From Thiobacillus sp. UBA2186 (GTDB taxonomy: Bacteria; Pseudomonadota; Gammaproteobacteria; Burkholderiales; Thiobacillaceae), in the NCBI GenBank assembly GCA_002327405.1, contig DCVO01000155.1, positions 1-16,589 of the forward strand: a stretch of 16,589 bases of DNA, given 5' to 3'. The translations under genes were made by a program, and so were the position numbers. Shown in pieces: positions 1 to 6,444 of this stretch (position 1 is its first letter; each line of letters opens with the position of its first letter). The notes beneath the pieces were generated by a model. That model saw only the letters and a list, made by a program, of their open reading frames with translations, searched no databases and was not told the origin of the DNA.

Positions 1-813
1 ACCCGCCTGTTCGAGCGCAGCCACGGCCGCATTTCCCTTACCCCCGCCGGCAATCTGGTCATGGGCTACGCCGAGCGCATCCTCGCTCTGGGCACCGAGA
101 TGGAAGCGCGCGTCGCCGAACTGACCGGACAGGTCACCGGCCCCTTGATGATCGGCGCTTCCACCACCATCGCCGAATACCAGCTGCCGCGCATCCTGGG
201 CGAATTCAAGGCCAATTATCCTGAAGTGCAGGCGCGCCTGATGGTGGCCAACTCGGAAACCATCGAGAACAAGGTCGCGGAGCATGCGCTCGACGTCGGC
301 CTGATCGAATCCGCGCCGCACCATCCCACCCTCAAGGTGCATGCCTGCTGCGACGACGAACTGGTGATGATCTGCTCGCCCGACAACCTGCTCGCCAAGA
401 AGGGCGTGGTGAAGGCGAAGGACCTCGCGGTGCAGCCCTATGTCTCGCGCGAAATGGGCTCCGGCACGCGCGAAGTGGTAGACCAGTATTTCCGCGACCA
501 CGGCATCAATCCCGACGACCTGCACATCGAAATGGAGCTCGGCAGCCGCGAGGCCATCAAGGGCGCGGTGCAGGCCGGCCTCGGCGTGGCGATTCTTTCC
601 GCGGCCACGGTCAGCAAGGAGGTGAAGCTGGGCGAACTGGTGGCGATCCCGCTCGACCCGCCGCTGCACCGCCCGCTTTCCCTGGTGTTTTCCCCCGACA
701 AGTTCCGCAGCAAGCTGCTGGATGCGTTCATCAATTTCGTCGAGGAACGTTTCCGCATGTGCGAGCCGATCACCCCCATCAAGAAGGCTGCGGCCGGCAA
801 AGGCAGCCATTAA
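1..813 (+). CDS. LysR-type transcriptional regulator, 5' end outside the window
   Basis: The frame is open from base 1, so this is the 3' part of a longer gene and the first ATG at 61 is internal. The first 20 codons read as the end of a LysR winged helix-turn-helix (LFERSHGRISLTPAG is the family signature around recognition helix and wing). A linker helix follows, then a periplasmic-binding-protein-like effector domain from about residue 45 to 255 (GPLMIGAS start, GSREAIKGAVQAGLGVAIL near the hinge). About 40 N-terminal residues are missing compared with the usual 300-residue family length. The effector domain resembles the CysL/CbbR branch, but the ligand and targets cannot be read from sequence, so no symbol is given. 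LysR proteins usually regulate a divergent neighbour, which here would lie to the left, outside the window. A small gene starts 4 bp downstream and is probably co-transcribed. Confidence 0.93.
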   Translation, partial: TRLFERSHGRISLTPAGNLVMGYAERILALGTEMEARVAELTGQVTGPLMIGASTTIAEYQLPRILGEFKANYPEVQARLMVANSETIENKVAEHALDVGLIESAPHHPTLKVHACCDDELVMICSPDNLLAKKGVVKAKDLAVQPYVSREMGSGTREVVDQYFRDHGINPDDLHIEMELGSREAIKGAVQAGLGVAILSAATVSKEVKLGELVAIPLDPPLHRPLSLVFSPDKFRSKLLDAFINFVEERFRMCEPITPIKKAAAGKGSH

Positions 814-817
814 ATCG

Positions 818-1183
818 GTGAGCGGCGAAAGCAAGAAGCTGCTGCGGCTGTTTCGCGGCCTGTCGGAAGCACGCAGGCAGGCGCTGCTCGAATATGCCGC
901 TTTTCTTGCCGCGCGCGACGAGGCCGAGGGCCTCAGTGCCGTGCCGCAGGAGCCGCTGTCGATTCCCCGCCCCGAAAAGGAATCGGTGGTGAAAGCCATC
1001 CAGCGACTGATGGCAAGCTACCCCATGCTGGACCGCAACAAGCTGCTGCACGAAACCTCCGCGCAAATGACCAGGCATCTCGTGCACGGCGTGCCCGCGA
1101 TCGAGGTGATCGACGAACTGGAAATCATCTTCCGCCGGCATTATGAAACGCGGCTGGAAGAAAGCCTTCCTCCCGGCCAATAA
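818..1183 (+). CDS. small conserved hypothetical protein downstream of LysR gene
   Basis: A 121-residue, helix-rich, charged protein whose family I recognise only as an uncharacterised proteobacterial one. The N-terminal third is an amphipathic Leu/Arg/Ala-rich helix pair (KLLRLFRGLSEARRQALLEYA). A proline-rich linker follows, then a C-terminal segment with conserved-looking blocks ASYPMLDRNKLL and VIDELEIIFRRHYE. There is no signal peptide, membrane segment or cysteine cluster, so it is probably cytoplasmic. I chose the GTG at 818, 4 bp after the LysR stop, because the open frame extends upstream only by overlapping the LysR gene in another frame with no recognisable protein. The nearest purine-rich stretch (AAAGG at 799-803) is rather far for a ribosome site, so translation may be coupled to the LysR gene. 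Function unknown. Confidence 0.7.
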   Translation: MSGESKKLLRLFRGLSEARRQALLEYAAFLAARDEAEGLSAVPQEPLSIPRPEKESVVKAIQRLMASYPMLDRNKLLHETSAQMTRHLVHGVPAIEVIDELEIIFRRHYETRLEESLPPGQ

Positions 1184-1231
1184 TCCGGCCCGGACTTCAT
1201 CGCGGCGAGGGCGCCGCCCTACGTTGTTGGA

Positions 1232-1247
1232 GGCCCGCCCTCGGGCC
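1232..1247. terminator. possible bidirectional terminator hairpin between converging genes
   Basis: GGCCCG-CCCT-CGGGCC forms a 6 bp perfect GC stem with a 4-base loop in the 71 bp gap between two converging genes. There is no T-run on either side, so it is a weak candidate; placement is the main argument. Confidence 0.3.
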
Positions 1248-1254
1248 GATGCTG

Positions 1255-1560
1255 TTAACTCAGCGCCTGGCCGCAGTGCCAGCAACTCAGAAAATTCCCC
1301 GGATTCTCTTCGCCGCATTGCGGGCACAGCTTGCTGCCGGCAGCATCGGCGGAATGGATTTCCTTCAGCAGCTGCACCGCCTGTTCCGCATCTGCATCAT
1401 CGTCCATCCGGACTTCCGGCCAGATCTGCGTGGCGGCGAGTTCGCCCAGTCCGCCCGTGGCGTGGGTGTTGAAGACACGTGCCTTGATGCCGCGCATGCC
1501 CAGCCAATCCGGCGCAATCTGCGCGTCGGCCAGATCGGCGGCGAGGTAGACGCGCTTCAT
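1255..1560 (-). CDS. DUF2007-type protein with C-terminal zinc ribbon
   Basis: A 101-residue protein. The N-terminal 70 residues (KRVYLAADLADAQIAPDWL, then GIKARVFNT) fit the DUF2007 family, a small ferredoxin-like fold annotated as putative signal-transducing. The last 25 residues carry a zinc ribbon with CPQC at 79-82 and CWHC at 93-96. The ATG lies inside the stop of the upstream peptidase gene (ATGA, 4 bp overlap), a classic translational-coupling arrangement, so the two proteins are probably made together. A longer reading upstream is only a shadow of the peptidase gene. Role unknown; zinc ribbons of this type often mediate protein contacts. It ends just before the convergent hairpin at 1232-1247. 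Confidence 0.85.
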   Translation of the reverse strand: MKRVYLAADLADAQIAPDWLGMRGIKARVFNTHATGGLGELAATQIWPEVRMDDDADAEQAVQLLKEIHSADAAGSKLCPQCGEENPGNFLSCWHCGQALS

Positions 1561-2648
1561 TTTCCGGCAGCCTTCACGACGTTCCAGTCGTAGGGCAGCG
1601 GCTGCGACGACCAGTTCCCCAGCTCGGCGATCATGGCCTGCAGCGCCTGCATGCGTTCTTCGCTCGCCGGATGGGTGGAGAGCAGGGCAGGCGGGGCGGC
1701 GCTTTCCTGTTTGCGCAGCTTGTCGAAGAAACTCACCATGCCTTGCGGGGCGATGCCGGCCTGCTTGAGCGCAAGCAGCCCCAGCCTGTCGGATTCGCTT
1801 TCCAGTTCGCGGCCGAACTTGAGTTCGCTCAGCCTGGTGGCGACATCGCCCAGCATGCCGCTGCCGATATCGCCCAGCGCAAGCGACAGCGCCGCGCGCA
1901 GGCCCAGCGAGTGCACGATGTTCTTCAAGGTATGTCGGCGTTCGATGTGCTGTACTTCGTGCGCCAGTACGCCGGCAACTTCCTCGGCGGAGTCTGCGGC
2001 CTGGATGAGGCCGGTGTTCACCACCACGTAGCCGCCCGGGACGGCGAAGGCGTTGACGGCCGGGTCTTCGGCGACATACCACCTGTAGGCATACTTCGAA
2101 CCCTTGGTCAGCCTGGCGCCGATTTCCCGGATGGCGGCGGCATCCACGCCGCCTTCGCGCAATTTCATGCCGGCGGTGGCCTGCTCGAAGGCGAGCGCGC
2201 CCAGTTGCTGTTCATGCTCGAGGGAAATGTACCCGGCGGCCCAGCCGGCAATGTCGTGCGACTTCCACATCAGCACGCCGATCGCCAGCAGCGGCAGCAA
2301 CAGGACGAGCCCGAGCACGCCGAGGCCGACGCGCGAACGGCGCTGCTTGCTCGATGCATCCTTCCTCGCCACCTGCAGCAAGCCGGAGAGCGGGGCTGGG
2401 GCGGTGTCGATCAGCTGCGACTGCGCATTCGCATCCGTCGGACTGATGGCATAACGGCCTTCTTCCTGGTGCCAGAACAGGAACAGCTGGTCGTGGTTGA
2501 ACCCGCCCAGCGTCACGCCGATATCGGACAGCGCAACCTCGACGCGTCGGCCATTGACGAAAAGCGCGCCATCGGCGAAAGCGGCGCGGGCCTTTTCGCC
2601 GTGCGAAGGCAGGCCGGGAGCGAAATAGAGGATGTCGAATTCGTTCAT
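1557..2648 (-). CDS. M48-family membrane-anchored zinc metallopeptidase
   Basis: A 363-residue protein with the M48 zinc motif HEVQH at residues 230-234. The likely third zinc ligand is in the ELESESD block at 281-287, and the substrate-groove segment AFAVPGGYVVVNTGL lies at 200-214. A single strong membrane helix sits at about 108-128. The roughly 100 residues before it are soluble and contain FNHDQLFLFWHQEEGRY, an extension outside the peptidase fold that may sense or dock substrates. By topology the catalytic part probably faces the periplasm, where M48 relatives degrade misfolded envelope proteins; the exact substrate is unknown. The start at 2648 lacks a clear Shine-Dalgarno sequence, and its ATG overlaps the stop (TAATG) of the read-through frame of the decayed adaptor gene upstream. 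The stop overlaps the start of the DUF2007 gene. Confidence 0.92.
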   Translation of the reverse strand: MNEFDILYFAPGLPSHGEKARAAFADGALFVNGRRVEVALSDIGVTLGGFNHDQLFLFWHQEEGRYAISPTDANAQSQLIDTAPAPLSGLLQVARKDASSKQRRSRVGLGVLGLVLLLPLLAIGVLMWKSHDIAGWAAGYISLEHEQQLGALAFEQATAGMKLREGGVDAAAIREIGARLTKGSKYAYRWYVAEDPAVNAFAVPGGYVVVNTGLIQAADSAEEVAGVLAHEVQHIERRHTLKNIVHSLGLRAALSLALGDIGSGMLGDVATRLSELKFGRELESESDRLGLLALKQAGIAPQGMVSFFDKLRKQESAAPPALLSTHPASEERMQALQAMIAELGNWSSQPLPYDWNVVKAAGK

Positions 2649-2689
2649 TAACGCGGGCTTGCGGAGGAGGCAAAGACAAAATAATTACA

Positions 2690-2757
2690 CAGAGGTAACA
2701 GAGGGAGCAGAGAAAAAAATGGGGCCTGGATTTTCTCTGAGTCCTCTGTGTCCTCTA
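2690..2757. repeat. imperfect inverted repeat built from CAGAGG-type 9-base units
   Basis: Arms at 2690-2716 and 2731-2757 match at 21 of 27 positions when one is reverse-complemented, around a 14-base loop. Each arm repeats an (A)CAGAGG-like unit with roughly 9-base spacing. Similar CAGAGGACACAGAGG strings are scattered in intergenic DNA of many bacteria, so this is probably a dispersed short repeat rather than a gene-specific element. It sits exactly where the efflux-adaptor remnant should end and supplies that frame's last codons. The transcript would fold into a long hairpin just upstream of the M48 gene. Confidence 0.7.
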
Positions 2758-3190
2758 CGGCTGCTCTTTTTGGAATCATTGCCTCGGCGAGCGCCCCTGC
2801 CTGGATGGCTTCGCTTTCGAAGCGCGAGACCACGCGTTCCCCCTTCGTCAGCCCCTTGGCGACGTCGGTGTACGCCCAGTTGGCGAGGCCGAGGGTAAGG
2901 GTTCTTTCTTGCAGCCGGCCATCTTTCCCGATCGCCAGCACCTTGTTGCCTTCGAGGATGGCCTGGGTGGGCGGGCGCAGCACCTTGTCACGCGCTTCCA
3001 GGATGATTTCGACGTCGGCGCTGTAGCCGGCGAGCAGGTTCTTCGGCACCTCTTCGGGGTTGTTGAAGGTGACTTCCACGTCCACCGTGCGCCTGCTTTT
3101 CCTCTTCCGTCACGTAGGGCGCGATGCGGCGCACGGTGCCGGGAAATGTCCGGTTTACTCCCGTTCCTCCCTTAACCTCCCTGTTATTTT
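2757..3190 (-). pseudogene. remnant of an efflux periplasmic adaptor (membrane fusion protein, HlyD/MacA-like)
   Basis: Reading leftward, the frame down to about 3093 gives FPGTVRRIAPYVTEEEKQ, which is the beta-barrel entry of a membrane fusion protein. The homology then continues in another frame from about 3091 (TVDVEVTFNNPEEV, LLAGYSADVEIILEARDKVL, QAILEGNKVLAIG, GLANWAYTDVAKGLTKGERVV). Joining them needs one extra or two missing bases near 3092. The biotinyl-lipoyl and coiled-coil halves (roughly 200 residues plus signal peptide) are absent, because the AIM24 gene ends only about 40 bp upstream. The natural C-terminus is overwritten by the inverted repeat at 2690-2757. No partner permease or outer-membrane factor lies nearby. 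This is a 5'-truncated, frameshifted relic occupying the only gap longer than 300 bp in the window; the piece 2649-2689 shows nothing else. A sequencing error could explain the frameshift but not the missing N-terminal half. Confidence 0.82.
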
Positions 3191-3202
3191 CAGTTCAAAG
3201 GC

Positions 3203-4000
3203 TCAACTATTATCGCCATCGAGCAGCCCGCCGAAGCCGCCCAGGATGGATCCCTCGCCCTGGCTGCGGCCGCCGGCCACGGGCGCGGCCATGATGATGC
3301 GGTTGGCAAGGCGGGAGAGCGGCAGCGATTGCAGCCAGACCTTGCCGGGCCCGGTGAGGGTGGCGAAGAACAGGCCTTCGCCGCCGAGCAGGGCGGTCTT
3401 GAGCTTGCCCACGTACTGGATGTCGTAGTTCACGGTGGGCGACAGCGCGGCGATGCAGCCGGTGTCCACGCGCAGGGTCTCGCCCGCGCCCAGTTCGCGC
3501 TCCATCAGCATGCCGCCGGCGTGCACGAAGGCGAGACCGTCGCCTTCCAGCTTCTGCATGATGAAGCCCTCGCCGCCGAACAGGCCCACGCCCAGCTTCT
3601 GCTGGAAGGCGATGCCGAGCGACACGCCCTTGGCCGCGCACAGGAAAGAGTCCTTCTGGCAGATCAGCGTGCCGCCGAGCCGGCTCAAATCCATGGGCAG
3701 GATGCGGCCGGGGTAGGGGGCGGCAAAGGCCACGCGGCGCTTGCCGTTGCCCTTGTTCTGGTACACAGTGGTGAACAGCGATTCGCCGGTGAGAAGCCGC
3801 TTGCCCGCGCCCATCAGCTTGCCGAAGAAGCCGCTCTGCTGGGCCGAGCCGTCGCCGAAGATAGTGTCCATGTCGATGTCCGGGTCCATGTACATCATGG
3901 CGCCGGCCTCGCCGATGGCGGCCTCGCCCGGGTCCAGTTCGATCTCCACGTACTGCATGTCTTCGCCGTAAATTTCGAAATCCACTACATCCATTGCCAT
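3203..4000 (-). CDS. AIM24 / TIGR00266 family protein
   Basis: A 265-residue glycine-rich beta protein of the AIM24 (DUF124, TIGR00266) family. Typical blocks are YVEIELDPGEAAIGEAGAMMYM near the N-terminus, GKRLLTGESLFTT in the middle and KLGVGLFGGEGFIMQKLEGDG then GGEGLFFATLTGPGKVWLQSL later, ending in a glycine-rich tail. The fold is a tandem beta-helix-like trimer related to the tryptophan RNA-binding attenuator fold. Biochemical function in bacteria is unsettled. No signal peptide or membrane helix is present. I chose the ATG at 4000, which has AGGA about 8 bases upstream; a TTG six codons earlier is possible but lacks such a site, and a second ATG follows two codons later. The gene follows the DUF6499-like gene on the same strand after 57 bp, an AT-rich gap with a TACAAT (4040-4045) that could be a weak -10 element. 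Confidence 0.9.
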   Translation of the reverse strand: MAMDVVDFEIYGEDMQYVEIELDPGEAAIGEAGAMMYMDPDIDMDTIFGDGSAQQSGFFGKLMGAGKRLLTGESLFTTVYQNKGNGKRRVAFAAPYPGRILPMDLSRLGGTLICQKDSFLCAAKGVSLGIAFQQKLGVGLFGGEGFIMQKLEGDGLAFVHAGGMLMERELGAGETLRVDTGCIAALSPTVNYDIQYVGKLKTALLGGEGLFFATLTGPGKVWLQSLPLSRLANRIIMAAPVAGGRSQGEGSILGGFGGLLDGDNS

Positions 4001-4057
4001 GATTTTTTCCTGGTTCAAAAAAAGAATATGAATAAAAGAATTGTAGCCCGCGAATCT

Positions 4058-4714
4058 TCAGGCAGTTTGCGGTTTGGCCTGCAAGCGCAGGATTTCGCGA
4101 TAACCGCCCTCGACCATGACACGAGCCTCGTCGAGCAGGGTGCCGGATTGACCGTCCCAGGCCGCGAGCAGTTCCGTCCAATGGGCACGGCGGTTTTGCA
4201 GGCTGTGCGGCACGGCCAGCCCCCGCCGTTTCAAGGCCGCCTGGCTGCTGGCCAGATGGACCTTGGCGGCCTCGATCTGGGCGGGCAGGGGCAGGGCAAG
4301 ATCAAACGTCAGCTGGATGTCGCTCGCCGATGTGGCGGGGCGGATGAAGCGAAAGCCCGGCGGCGGCCGCCAGTTGACGGGCGCCCCCAGTTGCCGGGCG
4401 GGCAGGGCGGGGTCCTGGGGAAACTGGTAGAAGCCCCATTTTGCGCCCATCCAGCATTCGATCAGCTGCCTGTCTTCCTCGTCCGTGACACAGGCCGCGC
4501 CAGTGCTGAGGCTGGAATCCCAGGCTGGCCGCGTTGCACGGGGATCGCACTTCCAGCGTTGGAAGTCACGATTCGGCGGCGACCCGTATTCCGCCTCCAG
4601 CGCCTGCCAGGTCGCGATGAAGTCGCGGTAATCGGCCTGGTATCCAGGGTTGCGGCGCAGGAATTCCCATGCCCACTGGCCGATGTCGAGATCATTTAGA
4701 CGTGAATCATGCAT
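4058..4714 (-). CDS. DUF6499-like (transcriptional-regulator-type N-terminal domain) protein
   Basis: A 218-residue protein. Residues 7-28 (LNDLDIGQWAWEFLRRNPGY) match the signature of the DUF6499 domain, labelled transcriptional regulator domain in databases and common in conjugative and integrative elements of proteobacteria. The rest (WGFYQFPQDPALP, APVNWRPPPGFRFI, DIQLTFDLALPLPAQIEAAK) resembles the middle region of such proteins. I do not see a clear DNA-binding helix-turn-helix, so regulator function is only a family label. I preferred the ATG at 4714 because an upstream start would overlap the divergent gene and add non-family residues; no strong ribosome site supports it. Only 23 bp separate its start from the divergent cysteine-rich gene. 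No integrase or transfer gene accompanies it, so it may be a stray former mobile-element gene. Confidence 0.7.
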   Translation of the reverse strand: MHDSRLNDLDIGQWAWEFLRRNPGYQADYRDFIATWQALEAEYGSPPNRDFQRWKCDPRATRPAWDSSLSTGAACVTDEEDRQLIECWMGAKWGFYQFPQDPALPARQLGAPVNWRPPPGFRFIRPATSASDIQLTFDLALPLPAQIEAAKVHLASSQAALKRRGLAVPHSLQNRRAHWTELLAAWDGQSGTLLDEARVMVEGGYREILRLQAKPQTA

Positions 4715-4737
4715 CTGGATGAGCGTAACATAGCGCC

Positions 4738-5094
4738 ATGGAAGCACTGCATTGCTGGCGCTGCGGCGCCTCATTGAAGGACCTAACCCCACCCATAGAA
4801 CGCCGCGACGAATGCCCGGCCTGCCGGGCGCAGCTTTATGTGTGCAAGTTCTGCGAGTTCCACGACCCCAAGGCGGCCAAGCAGTGTCGCGAACCCGTGG
4901 CGGAGGAAGTGAAGGACAAGGAACGGGCCAACTTCTGCGGCTACTTCAAGCCCAACCCCAGGGCTTATGTGCCCGCTGACAGTTCTGCGTCCAACAAGGC
5001 GAAAGCCGGTCTGGAGGCGCTGTTCGGCGGAACGGGATCCCCGTCGGATACGAGTGCGCGCAGCGAATTGGACAAACTGTTCGGAAAAGACTGA
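4738..5094 (+). CDS. cysteine-rich putative zinc-binding protein
   Basis: A 118-residue protein with eight cysteines in its first 67 residues. CWRC (6-9) pairs with CPAC (26-29) as a rubredoxin-like zinc knuckle. CKFC (36-39), C50 and C67 could form a second site. The C-terminal 45 residues are low-complexity and end in two similar short motifs, LEALFG and LDKLFG, resembling a terminal interaction tail. No transmembrane or signal segment is seen. The function is unknown; I recognise it only as a conserved uncharacterised proteobacterial type. The stop overlaps the queD start by one base (TGATG), implying coupled translation and a shared transcript with queD. That is suggestive but not proof of a link to 7-deazaguanine tRNA modification. 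Confidence 0.85.
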   Translation: MEALHCWRCGASLKDLTPPIERRDECPACRAQLYVCKFCEFHDPKAAKQCREPVAEEVKDKERANFCGYFKPNPRAYVPADSSASNKAKAGLEALFGGTGSPSDTSARSELDKLFGKD

Positions 5095-5450
5095 TGGAAA
5101 TCTTCAACCTCTACCACATCGAGGCGGCCCGCCGCCTGCCCAATCTGCCCGAGTCGCACCCATGCTCGCGTGTGCACGGGCATTCCTTCCGCATCGAGAT
5201 ACATGTCAGAGGCCCGGTTAACCCCGATACCGGCTGGGTGATGGATTTCGCCGAACTCGACGCTGCCGTCACGCCGATCAGGGCGCAACTCGACCACCGC
5301 TATCTCAACGACATTCCTGGCCTGGAAAACCCTACCAGCGAAAGGCTGGCGCAGTGGATCTGGCAGAAACTCAAGCCTGACATGCCGGGCTTGAGCAAGA
5401 TCGTGGTGCAGGAGACCCGGCAGTCGGGCTGCATCTATAGCGGGGATTAA
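5094..5450 (+). CDS. queD: 6-carboxy-5,6,7,8-tetrahydropterin synthase
   Basis: A 118-residue single-domain T-fold enzyme, close to the usual length (about 120). QueD converts 7,8-dihydroneopterin triphosphate to 6-carboxytetrahydropterin in queuosine (7-deazaguanine) synthesis in the cytoplasm. Visible signatures are catalytic C24 in HPCSRVHGHSF, zinc histidines H28 and H30, DTGWVMDFAEL (45-55), LDHRYLNDIPGLENPTSE (66-83) and E107 with GCIYSGD at the end. The odd point is position 13: the family's first zinc histidine (AAHRLP) is arginine here (AARRLP, codon CGC where CAC is expected). Every other signature is intact and the frame is clean. Start overlaps the upstream cysteine-rich gene by one base. 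The stop lies within a perfect palindrome at 5442-5455 (GGGGATT-AATCCCC). Confidence 0.93.
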   Translation: MEIFNLYHIEAARRLPNLPESHPCSRVHGHSFRIEIHVRGPVNPDTGWVMDFAELDAAVTPIRAQLDHRYLNDIPGLENPTSERLAQWIWQKLKPDMPGLSKIVVQETRQSGCIYSGD

Positions 5451-5495
5451 TCCCCTGACCGGCTGTCGTCGCACGGCGGACAGGGCGGCAGCCGG
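5442..5495. terminator. candidate terminator structures between converging queD and DUF2189 genes
   Basis: Two structures lie in and beside the 51 bp gap. One is a 14 bp perfect palindrome (5442-5455) over the queD stop. The other is a longer hairpin with arms CCGGCTGTCG (5459-5468) and CGGCAGCCGG (5486-5495), pairing over 10 positions with one G-T pair around a 17-base loop. Neither is followed by a T-run, so rho-independent termination is only possible. Confidence 0.35.
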
Positions 5496-5501
5496 ATAAG
5501 T

Positions 5502-6272
5502 TCAGTGGCGTGTCACCAGGTCGCGGTAGGCGTGCCAGGTGGCGTGCCCCAGCAGCGGGAAGATGACCGCCAGCGGCGCGAACCATAACAGTTCTCCCAG
5601 CAGCGTCAGCACCCCGATGACGAAGGCCCAGACCAGCATGGCCGGCGGGTTCTCGCGCACCACCCACAGGCTGGTCACGATGGCGGTGACGAAGTCCACC
5701 TTGCGGTCCATCAGCATGGGCAGCGATACCACCGAGAGCGCGAACACCAGCGCGGCCAGTGCGCCGCCGGCCAGCAGGTAGGGAATGACGAAGCCGAAGT
5801 TTTCGGGCGCGAACAGCGCGGCGAGCGCGAACGGTCCGTCGGCAATCAGATCGCCCTTGAAGAACAGTCCGACCATGATGGCGGAGATGCGCTCCCAGCT
5901 GCTGAGAATGAAGGCCAGCATCAGGGCGTACATGCCGATCGAAATTGCATTCCTGCGTACCCCATCGAAGCGGAATGCACGGGATGTCTCGTGGTGACGC
6001 GACAGCTCGTAGAAGGCGATGGCGAGGAAGGGCGACACCAGCAGGAAGCCGCTGGCCAAGGTCAGCGCGAGATGCGGGCGGGACCGGGCGTATTCCATCA
6101 GCAGGTAGCCGAGCACAACGAACAGGGCGCCGATGCCCAGCGAAGCCGGCCAGGTTCGCAATAGATCCTTCCAGCCATGCTTGAGCCACAGCAGCACGTG
6201 GCCCGTTTCCACTCGGCGGATGGCAGGCAGATCGATGTTGCGGGTGTCGGGTTTGATCGAAAGTGTGCTCAT
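5502..6272 (-). CDS. DUF2189 integral membrane protein
   Basis: A 256-residue polytopic membrane protein of the DUF2189 family. A soluble N-terminal stretch (residues 1-40, with AIRRVETGHVLLWLKHGWKDL typical of the family) precedes about six hydrophobic helices, roughly at 42-60, 68-92, 120-145, 155-185, 205-222 and 225-245. No enzymatic motif is visible; the family function is unknown, though members are often found near respiratory genes. The ATG at 6272 is well supported by AAGGAG eight bases upstream. It lies 172 bp downstream of aioR on the same strand. A weak terminator candidate lies between, so it is probably a separate unit and not part of the arsenite operon. Confidence 0.88.
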   Translation of the reverse strand: MSTLSIKPDTRNIDLPAIRRVETGHVLLWLKHGWKDLLRTWPASLGIGALFVVLGYLLMEYARSRPHLALTLASGFLLVSPFLAIAFYELSRHHETSRAFRFDGVRRNAISIGMYALMLAFILSSWERISAIMVGLFFKGDLIADGPFALAALFAPENFGFVIPYLLAGGALAALVFALSVVSLPMLMDRKVDFVTAIVTSLWVVRENPPAMLVWAFVIGVLTLLGELLWFAPLAVIFPLLGHATWHAYRDLVTRH

Positions 6273-6379
6273 GGATGTGCTCCTTTCCTGTAATCAAAGC
6301 GACCTTGAATTGATACTAGACCAATTTTCTCGACTTTTTTAGCCTGGCCTTGGGGCCGGGCTCCTGCGCAACTTCCCCG

Positions 6380-6409
6380 AAAAAATGGAAAGTCTTGCAC
6401 TGGCAGGAC
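6380..6409 (-). terminator. weak candidate terminator of the aioXSR operon
   Basis: On the minus strand, 36 bp after the aioR stop, GTCCTGC-CAGT-GCAAGAC (6409-6392) forms a short stem with one mismatch. TTTCCATTTTTT (6391-6380) follows. The T-run is good but the stem is weak. A second, stronger hairpin at 6341-6362 is followed by A residues on this strand and does not act as a terminator by itself. Confidence 0.3.
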
Positions 6410-6444
6410 AGTCATAACCCGGGACTTCGATATGGTGCATCGAT

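Noticed and set aside
722..817. Upstream extension of the small hypothetical gene inside the LysR gene
   Set aside because: The extra residues (Ser/Arg-rich) are an out-of-frame reading of conserved LysR sequence; the GTG at 818 is a better start.
2632..3175. Small plus-strand frames in the gap around the adaptor remnant
   Set aside because: They read the repeat or the complement of the adaptor sequence; no ribosome site or family signature.
3329..4699. 456-codon plus-strand frame opposite the AIM24 and DUF6499-like genes
   Set aside because: Spans two real genes and their gap on the other strand; composition is that of a complementary shadow.
6341..6362. Hairpin AGCCTGGCC-TTGG-GGCCGGGCT as terminator of aioR
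   Set aside because: On the minus strand it is followed by A residues, and on the plus strand by CCTGCG. There is no U-tract in either direction and no gene to end on the plus strand.
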